Assembly: GCA_036802945.1 (NCBI GenBank)
Contig: DAIRVG010000168.1
Span: forward strand, 1-12,929
Reading direction: 5' to 3'
DNA: 12,929 nt
From: Gp6-AA40 sp036802945
GTDB taxonomy: Bacteria > Acidobacteriota > Vicinamibacteria > Vicinamibacterales > UBA2999
Part shown: positions 6,149 through 12,886 of the stretch, one piece after another
How positions within the stretch are numbered: position 1 is the first letter of the stretch
Layout: each line of letters opens with the position of its first letter
Program-made: the position numbers and the translations under genes
The notes under the pieces: generated by a model
What the model was told of the DNA's origin: nothing
Database searches by the model: none
Seen by the model: the letters and a program-made list of their open reading frames with translations, nothing else

Positions 6149-6472
6149 ATGACTGATCACGAGCACACACACGACCACGACGATTCGCACGAGGACGAAG
6201 CGAACGGCATCAGCTTCGCCGCATTTGTCCTGTCACTGGCGCACACAGCGGCAGTGCATTTCGGTGACATCCCCGATCCCGTCAGCGGCCAGCGGTCGGA
6301 ATCCAATCTCCTCGCCGCCCAGCAGATGATTGACATTCTGGCGCTCATCGAAAATAAGACGCGCGGCAATCTGACGGCCGAAGAGCGCCAACTAATCGAG
6401 CAGATTCTCTACGAGCTGCGCCTCCGGTTCGTCGACGCTCAGAAGCCGCAGTCCCGCATTATCACGCCTTGA
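6149..6472 (+). CDS. DUF1844 domain protein with His/Asp-rich N-terminus
   Basis: The protein has 107 residues. Residues 20-95 match the DUF1844 pattern: ISFAAFVLSLAHTAAVHFGDIPDP, then LLAAQQMIDILALIENKTRGNLT and EEQ-type helices ending LYELRLRFV. Function is unknown; the family is small and probably helical. Residues 4-15 (HEHTHDHDDSHE) hold five His among acidic residues, a possible metal-binding tail, more extreme than usual. ATG 6149 was chosen because upstream codons are repeat-derived. It heads the plus-strand run that continues with the PhnP-like gene. TATGCT at 6125-6130 could be a -10 box, but no convincing -35 is seen. Confidence 0.82.
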   Translation: MTDHEHTHDHDDSHEDEANGISFAAFVLSLAHTAAVHFGDIPDPVSGQRSESNLLAAQQMIDILALIENKTRGNLTAEERQLIEQILYELRLRFVDAQKPQSRIITP

Positions 6473-6549
6473 CCCTTCGACTCAGTGACGCCCCGAGCAA
6501 CGTCGCGGGGCGACACGCTCAGGGTCATCCCGAGCTCGTCGAGGGATGA
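6473..6549 (+). repeat. Double hairpin repeat overlapping the start codon of the PhnP-like gene
   Basis: Hairpin 1 pairs CGCCCCG (6489-6495) with CGGGGCG (6506-6512). Hairpin 2 pairs TCATCCC (6525-6531) with GGGATGA (6543-6549). The outer sequence CCCTTCGAC (6473) faces GTCGAGGG (6538-6545). The whole follows the DUF1844 stop directly and ends in the next gene's ATG. It resembles a dispersed CTTCGACTC...GCTCAGGGTCATCCCGAGC type repeat, but no second copy is in the window. Confidence 0.65.
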
Positions 6550-7331
6550 GGGCACGGGCCACGCTGCTCGGCACTGGCACCTCGCACGGGGTGCCGATGA
6601 TCGGCTGCGGCTGCGCGACCTGCCGCTCGACCGATCCGCGCGATCGCCGGCTGCGTCCGTCGATGTACATAGACGTCCCTGATCGCGTGTGTATCCTGGT
6701 GGACACCGCGACCGACCTGCGGCAGCAGATGCTGACGCACGACATCGCACGCGTCGACGCGGTGCTCTTCACCCACGGCCACGCCGATCACATCCTCGGT
6801 CTCGATGACGTGCGGCGCTTCAACACGATTCAGGGCGGACCGATCCCGTGTTACGCGAACGCGGAGGCGTGGGAGGCGATTCAGCGGACGTTCTACTACG
6901 CATTCGATGGAATTCCGCGCCTCGGCGGCGGCATCCCTGAGCTCATTCCACACACGATCCAGGGGCCCTTGACGCTGGGCGGCGTCAACGTGGTGCCGGT
7001 GCCGCTGTGGCATGGCCGCCTTCCGATCCTCGGCTTCCGCTTCGGAAATTTCTCCTACCTGACCGATTGCAACGCCATTCCGGACGAGTCGTGGCCGCTG
7101 ATCCTGGGCACGGAGGTGCTCGTGATTGACGCGCTTCGGGACGAGCCGCACGAGACGCACTTCACGATCGCCGACGCCCTGGCGGTGGTCGAACGGCTGG
7201 GTCCACGACGCGCGTACTTCACGCACATGACGCACGATCTGCCGCACGTCGCGACCAACGCGCGCCTGCCTCGCGGTGTGGAGCTGGCATATGATGGCCT
7301 CGTGCTAGACATCGAGGTCGACGCGTCGTAG
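6546..7331 (+). CDS. PhnP-like metallo-beta-lactamase-fold phosphodiesterase
   Basis: The protein has 261 residues. The N-terminus LLGTGTSHGVPMIGCGCATC is typical of the PhnP branch: C21, C23 and C26 match the structural zinc cysteines of E. coli PhnP. The catalytic metal motif H77-x-H79-x-D81-H82 lies in FTHGHADHILGLDDVRRFN. Further ligands are expected at H175 or nearby (LWHGRL), D190-D203 region (YLTDCN, VIDALR) and the closing YFTHMTHDLPH. PhnP cleaves 5-phosphoribosyl 1,2-cyclic phosphate in phosphonate use, but no phn genes are here, so the substrate is open and a general cyclic phosphodiesterase role is likely. The start at 6546 matches the family N-terminus. It lies in a hairpin arm, which may limit translation. 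The stop is 4 bp before ribF. Confidence 0.85.
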   Translation: MRARATLLGTGTSHGVPMIGCGCATCRSTDPRDRRLRPSMYIDVPDRVCILVDTATDLRQQMLTHDIARVDAVLFTHGHADHILGLDDVRRFNTIQGGPIPCYANAEAWEAIQRTFYYAFDGIPRLGGGIPELIPHTIQGPLTLGGVNVVPVPLWHGRLPILGFRFGNFSYLTDCNAIPDESWPLILGTEVLVIDALRDEPHETHFTIADALAVVERLGPRRAYFTHMTHDLPHVATNARLPRGVELAYDGLVLDIEVDAS

Positions 7332-7335
7332 CTGC

Positions 7336-8274
7336 GTGGAGGTCCTGCATTTTCCCGATGATCCGCGGCCGCCCTGGCTCGTGCATCCCGTGCTCGCGCT
7401 CGGCAACTTCGACGGCCTTCACCGCGGACATCTCAAGATCGTCGAGCGCGTCCGGCGTGGCGCCGTCGAGCATGGCGGCACGCCGATGGCGATGACCTTC
7501 GATCCGCACCCTTCGCGCGTGGTCCGGCCCGACAAGGCGCCGGCGCTGCTGATGACGAAGGCACAGCGGCTCGAGGCGTTGGAGCGTGCGGGCATCAGCG
7601 CGGTCGCCGTTGTGCGATTTACCCCGGAGGTGTCGCACTGGAACCCTGAGACGTTCGTGCGCACTGTACTGGTCGACTGGCTGCGCGTCTCCGAGGTGTG
7701 GGTTGGCGCCAATTTCCTGTTCGGCCACGAGCGCAGCGGCAATTTCTCCGTGTTGCGGACGCTGGGGCAGCGCTACGGCTTTCGTACGGACAAGATCGAT
7801 CCGGTCCGATATAAGGAATTCGTGGTGAGCAGCACACGTATTCGCCGCCTGGTGACGGAAGGGCGCGTGGATGAAGCCGGGGCATTGCTCGGCCACCATT
7901 TCTGTATCGATGGCGTCGTGGTTGAAGGAAAGCGGCGCGGGCATGCAATCGGGTTTCCGACGGCGAACTTGTTAACGGAGAATGAGCTCATCCCGCCCAA
8001 CGGTGTGTACGCGACGACGGTGACCATTGATGGCATCGTGCACGCGAGTATCAGCAACATCGGCGTACGGCCGACGTTTGGCGATTCGACGGCAACGACG
8101 ATCGAGGCGCACGTGATGGGGTACAGCGGCGATCTGTACGGTCAGCGGGTCAGGCTCGGGTTCGTGCAGCGGCTGCGCGACGAGCGGAAGTTCGAGGACG
8201 TGGACGCGCTGCGCGCGCAGATCGAAGCCGACCGCCGCAGGGCAGAGCGACTGTTCGCCCAACTCTCCGTATGA
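7336..8274 (+). CDS. ribF: Bifunctional riboflavin kinase / FAD synthetase
   Basis: RibF phosphorylates riboflavin to FMN and adenylates FMN to FAD in the cytoplasm. It is 312 aa, the usual length. The N-terminal nucleotidyltransferase domain has LGNFDGLHRGH (22-32), the HxGH-like site, then TFDPHPSRVV and the VGANFLFGHERSGN and VSSTRIR segments. The C-terminal kinase domain has GFPTANL (206-212) for ATP binding, NIGVRPTFG (241-249) and the catalytic E257 in IEAHV. GTG 7336 is the likely start, since GNFDG normally lies 20-25 residues in. Only 4 bp separate it from the preceding gene, so no FMN riboswitch can fit directly upstream and it is probably co-transcribed. Confidence 0.96.
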   Translation: MEVLHFPDDPRPPWLVHPVLALGNFDGLHRGHLKIVERVRRGAVEHGGTPMAMTFDPHPSRVVRPDKAPALLMTKAQRLEALERAGISAVAVVRFTPEVSHWNPETFVRTVLVDWLRVSEVWVGANFLFGHERSGNFSVLRTLGQRYGFRTDKIDPVRYKEFVVSSTRIRRLVTEGRVDEAGALLGHHFCIDGVVVEGKRRGHAIGFPTANLLTENELIPPNGVYATTVTIDGIVHASISNIGVRPTFGDSTATTIEAHVMGYSGDLYGQRVRLGFVQRLRDERKFEDVDALRAQIEADRRRAERLFAQLSV

Positions 8275-8293
8275 ATCGCGATGAGATCCTGTG

Positions 8294-9709
8294 ATGCTTC
8301 GTCTCTTTAATACTCTGTCGCGTCAGGAAGAGCCGTTTGAGCCGGCAACCGGGAATACCGTGCGCATGTACGCGTGCGGCCCCACGGTGTACGCTCGTGC
8401 CCACATCGGCAACTTCCGCACCTACGTCTGCGTCGACGTGCTTCGCCGGACGCTGAAGCATCTCTGCGGCTACACGATGCACGAGGCGATCAACTACACC
8501 GACGTCGATGACAAGACGATCGCCGGCGCCCAGAAGGCGGGCGTTCCGTTGCGTGAGTACACCGAACAGTGGATTGGCGCATTCCGGGAAGATATCGAGC
8601 AGCTCGGGATAGAGGCGCCCGAGGAAACGCCGCGCGCCACCGACGAAGCCAACCTTCGCGCGATGGGCGACATGATTCTGGCCCTCGAGCGGAACGGCCA
8701 CACCTACCGGCGCGATGGCTCGGTCTATTTCAAGATTGCCTCGCTGCCGCAGTACGGCAAGCTCGCACGCCTCGATCACGAAGGCATGAAGTCGGGCGTC
8801 AGCGTCGACGTCGACGAATATTCAAAAGACGACGCGCGCGATTTCGTGCTGTGGAAGGCCTCGAAGCCCGACGAGCCGACGTGGGATGTTGGCGCCGGTC
8901 CGGGGCGGCCCGGGTGGCACCTCGAGTGCTCCGCGATGGCGCTGCGGCTGCTGGGCGCGCCGCCCATCGACATCCACGCCGGCGGGATCGACCTGATCTT
9001 CCCGCATCACGAGAACGAGATCGCGCAGAGCGAGGGCGCCACCAATCAGCCGTTCGTTCGCCACTGGTTTCACATCGAGCATCTGTTCGTCGAAAACGAG
9101 AAAATGTCGAAGTCGCTCGGCAACGTCTACACCCTGCCCGAGGTGCTGGCGCGCGGCCACCGAGCGTCCGCGCTGCGCTACCTGCTGCTGTCATCGCATT
9201 ACCGCAAGCAGCTCAATTTCACGTGGGCAGGGATGGAGCAGGCTGAGGAGTCGTTGCGCCGGATTGTCGACTTCCTCGCGCGGCTGGAATCGGTATCCGG
9301 TGAAGACAGTTTCGCCGCTGCGCAGGCGTCAATCGAGAAAGCGCGCAAGGCCTTCGCGGACGCTTTGCTGCACGATCTGAATACAGCGGCCGGACTGGCC
9401 GCCATTTTCGACCTCGTGCGCGACATCAATGCGGCGATCGATGCCCGGCAGATTGGACGCGACGATGCGGATGCGGCACGCCGCGCGTTGGACGACTTCG
9501 ACTGCGTGCTTGGAGTCGTGACGCTTCGCCGTTCCGAGGATGCTCAGCCGCCGGTTCCGGTCGACGAAATCGAGCGGCTCATCGAGGAACGGAAGGCCGC
9601 GCGCGGCCGGCGGGACTTTGCCGCGGCGGACGGCATCCGCAATGCACTGGCTGAGCGCGGCATCCTGCTGGAAGACAACCCGGGAGGCACGCGCTGGAAA
9701 CGAAAATAG
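8294..9709 (+). CDS. cysS: Cysteinyl-tRNA synthetase
   Basis: A class I synthetase charging tRNA-Cys with cysteine, 471 aa. The Rossmann signature appears as HIGN (37-40), the usual CysRS form of HIGH, and KMSKS is at 270-274. Zinc ligands correspond to those of the E. coli enzyme: C28 (ACGPTVY), C212 (LECSAM), H238 and E242 (PHHENE). The C-terminal helical tRNA-binding part ends in GGTRWKRK, a typical tail. ATG 8294 is preferred over the adjacent in-frame GTG 8291. A 7-codon frame (8271-8294, MNRDEIL) overlaps the ribF stop (ATGA) and this start (TGATG) and may only reflect tight packing. Its 3' end overlaps the inferred start of the aminotransferase gene. Confidence 0.96.
   Translation: MLRLFNTLSRQEEPFEPATGNTVRMYACGPTVYARAHIGNFRTYVCVDVLRRTLKHLCGYTMHEAINYTDVDDKTIAGAQKAGVPLREYTEQWIGAFREDIEQLGIEAPEETPRATDEANLRAMGDMILALERNGHTYRRDGSVYFKIASLPQYGKLARLDHEGMKSGVSVDVDEYSKDDARDFVLWKASKPDEPTWDVGAGPGRPGWHLECSAMALRLLGAPPIDIHAGGIDLIFPHHENEIAQSEGATNQPFVRHWFHIEHLFVENEKMSKSLGNVYTLPEVLARGHRASALRYLLLSSHYRKQLNFTWAGMEQAEESLRRIVDFLARLESVSGEDSFAAAQASIEKARKAFADALLHDLNTAAGLAAIFDLVRDINAAIDARQIGRDDADAARRALDDFDCVLGVVTLRRSEDAQPPVPVDEIERLIEERKAARGRRDFAAADGIRNALAERGILLEDNPGGTRWKRK
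9682..9696 (+). promoter_or_regulatory. Ribosome binding site and CTG start candidate for the aminotransferase
   Basis: GGGAGG (9682-9687) lies 6 nt before CTG (9694-9696), inside the cysS 3' end. No in-frame ATG, GTG or TTG exists between the stop at 9652 and GTG 9898, and that GTG would remove 68 conserved residues. Confidence 0.6.
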
Positions 9710-11031
9710 CCGCCACCGTTCCCGATATCCGCACCGAGCTGCCCGGTCCGAAGGCGCGCGCCATCATCAGCCGCGACGCCGCAGCTGTCTCCACGTCGTA
9801 CACGCGCGACTATCCGCTGGTCATCGCCAGGGGATCCGGCGCCACGGTCGAAGACGTCGATGGCAACGTATTCCTCGACTGCACGGCCGGGATTGCGGTG
9901 GCGTCTACCGGCCACTCGCACCCGGACGTCGTCAGGGCGATCGCCGAGCAGTCGCAGAAGTTCCTGCACATGTCGGGGACGGACTTCTACTACGAGCTGC
10001 AGGCGCGTTTGGGAGAAGAGCTGTCTGCGATCGCGCCGATGCCTGGTCCACATCGCTCCTTCTTCGGCAACTCGGGCACCGAGGCGAACGAGGCCGCGCT
10101 GAAGCTCGCGAAGTACCACACCAGGCGGCACAACGTCATCGCGTTCCTCGGCGCGTTCCACGGGCGATCGATGGGATCGCTGTCGCTGACCGCGAGCAAA
10201 GTGCGCCAGCGCCAGGGATTCGGACCGCTGGTGCCGGGGACATATCACGCGCCGTATCCGGACGTCTATCGCTCCGGCATGTCGCCCGACGCGACGGTTG
10301 CGCAATGCATCGACTTTATCGAACAGCAATTGTTCGTGCACCTCGTCTCTCCCGACGAGGTCGCGGCCGTGATGGTGGAGCCGATCCAGGGCGAAGGCGG
10401 ATACATCGTCCCGCCCGACAGCTTCCTGCAGCGGCTGCGCGAGGTCACGGGCCGTCACGGCATTCTGCTGATCGTCGACGAAGTGCAGTCCGGCATGGGC
10501 CGAACCGGCAACATGTTTGCCGTCGAATACACCGGCGTGGAACCCGATATCGTGACGATGGCCAAGGGAATCGCGTCAGGGTTGCCTCTGGGCGTGGCGA
10601 CCGCGTCGGCGTCGATCATGTCGTGGCCGCCGGGGACGCATGCGAGCACATTTGGCGGGAATCCCGTCGCGTGTGCCGCCGCCCTCGCAACAATCAAGCT
10701 GTTGCGCGAGAGCCTGATCAAGAATGCGGCCGTCGTCGGCGCGCATTTCAAGGCCGGCGCGCAGTCGTTGATGGACAAGCATCCGCTGATCGGCGATGTC
10801 CGCGGCCGCGGGCTGATGATCGGCATCGAGCTGGTCCGCGATCGCAAGACGAAGGAGCGCGCGACCGCGGAGCGCGACGCGCTCGTGAAGGAGTGCTTCC
10901 GACACGGGTTGCTGGTGCTCGGCGCCGGACGCAATGCGATCCGGTTGTGCCCGCCGCTCGTGCTGACGAAAGAGCAGGCCGACATCGCGCTCAAGATTCT
11001 CGATCAGTCACTGGCAGCGATTAGGATGTAA
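9694..11031 (+). CDS. Class III aminotransferase, acetylornithine/4-aminobutyrate aminotransferase family
   Basis: This PLP enzyme transfers amino groups between an omega-amino acid (acetylornithine, ornithine or GABA) and a 2-oxo acid. With the CTG start it is 445 aa, normal for this branch; its N-terminus IRTELPGPKARAIISRDAA followed by YPLVIARGSGATVEDVDGN is conserved family sequence. The PLP sites are visible: GNSGTEANE from G125 (phosphate), D262 in VDEVQSGMGRTG (pyridine N) and the Schiff-base lysine K291 in MAKGIASGLPLG. Which substrate it uses cannot be told from motifs; no arg or gab genes are adjacent. It overlaps cysS by 16 bp and is probably translated by coupling. The stop TAA shares its last base with a family-A repeat. 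Confidence 0.88.
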   Translation: METKIAATVPDIRTELPGPKARAIISRDAAAVSTSYTRDYPLVIARGSGATVEDVDGNVFLDCTAGIAVASTGHSHPDVVRAIAEQSQKFLHMSGTDFYYELQARLGEELSAIAPMPGPHRSFFGNSGTEANEAALKLAKYHTRRHNVIAFLGAFHGRSMGSLSLTASKVRQRQGFGPLVPGTYHAPYPDVYRSGMSPDATVAQCIDFIEQQLFVHLVSPDEVAAVMVEPIQGEGGYIVPPDSFLQRLREVTGRHGILLIVDEVQSGMGRTGNMFAVEYTGVEPDIVTMAKGIASGLPLGVATASASIMSWPPGTHASTFGGNPVACAAALATIKLLRESLIKNAAVVGAHFKAGAQSLMDKHPLIGDVRGRGLMIGIELVRDRKTKERATAERDALVKECFRHGLLVLGAGRNAIRLCPPLVLTKEQADIALKILDQSLAAIRM

Positions 11032-11117
11032 ACCACGAAGGTCACGAACGTCGCGAAGTTCACGAAAAGACCAAATTGTTTTTCGTGTGCTTCGAGCCTT
11101 TCGTGCCCATCGTGGTT
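11031..11117 (+). repeat. Gene-less family-A inverted repeat (87-bp miniature element)
   Basis: Arms 11031-11068 and 11080-11117 are 38 nt each and match at 31 of 38 positions around an 11-nt loop. The left arm starts AACCACGAAGGTCACGAA. The right arm on the minus strand starts AACCACGATGGGCACGAAAG. These are the same left and right variants that bound the GxxExxY locus. The first base is the last base of the aminotransferase stop codon. In RNA it would form a long imperfect hairpin, so it could terminate or protect the upstream transcript (inference). Confidence 0.88.
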
Positions 11118-11128
11118 AGGACGGGCGG

Positions 11129-11185
11129 CGCGGACCTTGCCTGGGCCGCCGAAGCCGCGTGGCGGCGAAGGCGCCTAGGTCCGCG
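11129..11185 (+). repeat. Nested palindrome related to family C
   Basis: The outer arms CGCGGACCT (11129-11137) and AGGTCCGCG (11177-11185) are perfect and identical to the stem of the comEC copy at 3209-3228. Instead of a 2-4 nt loop they enclose 39 nt with an inner GCCGCC/GGCGGC stem (11145-11150, 11161-11166). It lies between the family-A hairpin and yraN. The 11186-11211 remainder shows nothing. Confidence 0.65.
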
Positions 11186-11211
11186 GCTCGAAACATGCGA
11201 CCCGCGATCGC

Positions 11212-11580
11212 ATGACAGACGATCCCCGTCAGGCACTCGGAAAATCGGGCGAAGATCTCGCATGCGCGGAATTGGAGCGACGCGGGTACGCAATTCTTGA
11301 ACGCCGCTACCGCACGCGGTTCGGCGAAATCGATGTCATCGCCAGGGACGGCGACACCATCGTGTTCGTGGAGGTCAAAGCGCGGATGGGGGAAGAATTC
11401 GGCGGCGGCGCCGCCGCGATCACCCGCTGGAAGCAGCGGCGCGTGGCGCAGATGGCGGTCGACTACCTCTCGCGCCATCGCCTCCATAATGGTCCATGCC
11501 GCTTCGACGTCGTCACCGTCGATTTCGACGCCGGCCAGCCGGCCATAACGGTGTACCCTAACGCTTTTGATGCTGCCTAA
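11212..11580 (+). CDS. yraN: YraN family (UPF0102) PD-(D/E)XK-like protein
   Basis: The protein has 122 residues, full length for the family. Motifs in order are GKSGEDLACAELERRGY (10-26), then GEIDVIARDGDTIVFVEVKAR (38-58 region) giving D41, E54 and K56 of a PD-(D/E)XK-type site, and the C-terminal CRFDVVTVDF strand. The family resembles Holliday-junction resolvases in fold, but its cellular role is unsettled. ATG 11212 matches the family N-terminus; no strong ribosome site is seen upstream. It stands alone after a repeat-filled 180-bp gap, so it may have its own promoter, and it is followed by another inverted repeat before galT. Confidence 0.9.
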   Translation: MTDDPRQALGKSGEDLACAELERRGYAILERRYRTRFGEIDVIARDGDTIVFVEVKARMGEEFGGGAAAITRWKQRRVAQMAVDYLSRHRLHNGPCRFDVVTVDFDAGQPAITVYPNAFDAA

Positions 11581-11581
11581 A

Positions 11582-11654
11582 TCCCAACTTCCAACCTCCA
11601 ACTCCCAAGGAGATTCCGGTGGCGTCTTGGGAATTGGGAGCTGGTTCTTGGGAA
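11582..11654 (+). repeat. Imperfect inverted repeat (CCCAACTTCCAAC / TTGGGAATTGGGAG) before galT
   Basis: The left arm 11582-11609 and right arm 11626-11654 are roughly complementary, made of CCCAA/TTGGG blocks. AAGGAG at 11607-11612, at the end of the left arm, is 6 nt from GTG 11619. That GTG opens a frame running out of phase across galT, while the galT ATG is 49 nt further on with only a weak site. Such TTGGGA-type repeats are common between genes in this lineage (general knowledge). Confidence 0.7.
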
Positions 11655-11661
11655 TTCACTG

Positions 11662-12663
11662 ATGTCCGAGCTTCGCAAAGATCCCGTCACAGGCCGCTGG
11701 GTCATCATCTCCACCGAGCGACGGAAGCGTCCGACCGACTTTCGCCTCGAGTCGGTGCACATCGCGCCAGATCCGTCATGCCCCTTCTGCGAGGGGCACG
11801 AGCAGATGACGCCGCAGGAGCTGCTGGCCGTCCGGCACAACGGCAGCAGGGCGAACATGCCGGGGTGGAACCTCCGTGTCGTGCCGAACCAGTTTCCGGT
11901 GTTGCGGGTCGAAGGCACGCTCGACCGGCAGGGCGAGGGCATCTTCGACAGGATGAACGGCATCGGCGCACACGAGGTGATCGTCGAGTCACCGCGCCAC
12001 CTCGACACGCTGGCCGACATGGGCGACGACGCGATCGAGCAGGTGCTCTGGGCGGCGCGCGAGCGGATGCAGGACCTGCGGCACGATCGCCGGTTTCGCT
12101 ACATCATCGTGTTCAAGAATCACGGATCGGCGGCGGGCGCATCCCTCGATCACTCGCATTCGCAATTGATCGCGCTGCCGATCGTGCCGCGCGAGGTCCG
12201 CGACGAGGTCGACGGCGCGTGCGCGCATTTCAGGGCGAAGGAGCGCTGTGTCTTCTGCGACATCCTGCGTCAGGAGACGAAGGACGGGCAGCGGTTGATC
12301 GCGGAGAACGCCGACATCGTCGCGGTGGCGCCCTACGCGCCGCGGTTTCCGTTCGAGACATGGATGCTGCCGCGCCGGCACGAGGCGCATTTCGAGAACG
12401 CGCCGCGCCACGAATACGCGTCGCTCGCGCGGCTGCTCGGCGACATTCTGCGTCGGATCAACAGGACGCTCGGGTCGCCGCCGTACAACCTGCTGATCCA
12501 CACCGCGCCGATCGCGGAGCAGGCGGACGACTATTACCACTGGCACGTGGAGATCATCCCGAAGCTGACGAAGGTGGCGGGATTCGAGTGGGCGACCGGG
12601 TTCTATCTCAATCCCACGTCGCCCGAGGAAGCGGCGCAGGTGCTGCGCGACGCCAGGGGGTGA
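11662..12663 (+). CDS. galT: Galactose-1-phosphate uridylyltransferase
   Basis: GalT exchanges UMP between UDP-glucose and galactose-1-phosphate in the Leloir pathway. The protein has 333 residues, close to the family's ~330-350. The N-terminus SELRKDPVTGRWVIIS is diagnostic. Zinc-type cysteine pairs are C40-x-x-C43 (CPFC) and C196-x-x-C199 (CVFC). The active-site HIT-like motif H164-S-H166-S-Q168 lies in ASLDHSHSQLIALP, with H166 expected to carry the UMP. The C-terminal HWHVEIIP (293-300) completes the second HIT-like half. No galK or galE is in the window, so a related nucleotidyltransferase on another sugar phosphate cannot be excluded. ATG 11662 fits the family start. Repeats follow 5 bp after the stop. 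Confidence 0.93.
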   Translation: MSELRKDPVTGRWVIISTERRKRPTDFRLESVHIAPDPSCPFCEGHEQMTPQELLAVRHNGSRANMPGWNLRVVPNQFPVLRVEGTLDRQGEGIFDRMNGIGAHEVIVESPRHLDTLADMGDDAIEQVLWAARERMQDLRHDRRFRYIIVFKNHGSAAGASLDHSHSQLIALPIVPREVRDEVDGACAHFRAKERCVFCDILRQETKDGQRLIAENADIVAVAPYAPRFPFETWMLPRRHEAHFENAPRHEYASLARLLGDILRRINRTLGSPPYNLLIHTAPIAEQADDYYHWHVEIIPKLTKVAGFEWATGFYLNPTSPEEAAQVLRDARG

Positions 12664-12668
12664 GTTTC

Positions 12669-12720
12669 AACCACCAAGGGGGCGTGTCTTAACCACGAAG
12701 GGCGCGAAGGACACGAAGGA
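12669..12720 (+). repeat. Family A repeat, two left-type units after galT
   Basis: AACCACCAAGGG (12669-12680) is a degenerate unit. AACCACGAAGGGCGCGAAGG (12691-12710), followed by ACACGAAGGA, nearly repeats the left arm at 1913. No inverted partner is seen. The remainder of 12721-12755 holds no recognisable feature. Confidence 0.75.
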
Positions 12721-12754
12721 CCTCTCCGCACGGGGCCGAGCTTCAGCCGGCCCG

Positions 12755-12847
12755 TCGTAGAGGCGGACCTTCAGGTCCGCCTGCGTGCTTCCTTGATCGC
12801 GTGTCGTAGAGGCTGACCTTCAGGTCGGCCTGCCAGCTTCCTTGATC
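12755..12847 (+). repeat. Family C palindromes, two tandem 49-bp units before tRNA-Gly
   Basis: Unit 5 (12756-12782) carries GGCGGACC TTCA GGTCCGCC. Unit 6 (12805-12831) carries GGCTGACC TTCA GGTCGGCC, where both arms changed at the facing position (G-C to T-G) so an RNA stem keeps a G-U pair. Each is followed by GCTTCCTTGATC, so the unit is 49 bp. The second TTGATC doubles as a candidate -35 box. Confidence 0.82.
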
Positions 12848-12871
12848 ATGGAAAGATCGGTGTGGTACGCT
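12842..12871 (+). promoter_or_regulatory. Probable sigma-70 type promoter for tRNA-Gly
   Basis: TTGATC (12842-12847), an 18-nt spacer, then TACGCT (12866-12871) preceded by TGG, an extended -10. Transcription would begin near 12878, about 9 nt before the tRNA. The match is moderate; position supports it. Confidence 0.45.
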
Positions 12872-12886
12872 GAGTTTTCGTCGCGA

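Noticed and set aside
6049..6150. N-terminal extension of mazG to an upstream ATG at 6150
   Set aside because: The added residues translate the GGGATTT repeat (PKSQIPKPKSKSQ) and the family N-terminus starts at 6048.
7320..7336. FMN riboswitch before ribF
   Set aside because: Only 4 bp separate the genes and no conserved RFN sequence is seen; the T-box alternative for cysS fails for the same lack of space.
9540..11024. 494-codon frame across the aminotransferase
   Set aside because: Low-complexity Arg-rich shadow in another phase; the true frame holds all PLP motifs.
11619..12692. 357-codon plus-strand frame overlapping galT with a good AAGGAG
   Set aside because: It is Arg/Ala-rich shadow sequence out of phase with the clearly conserved galT frame; only its initiation site is noted as a curiosity.
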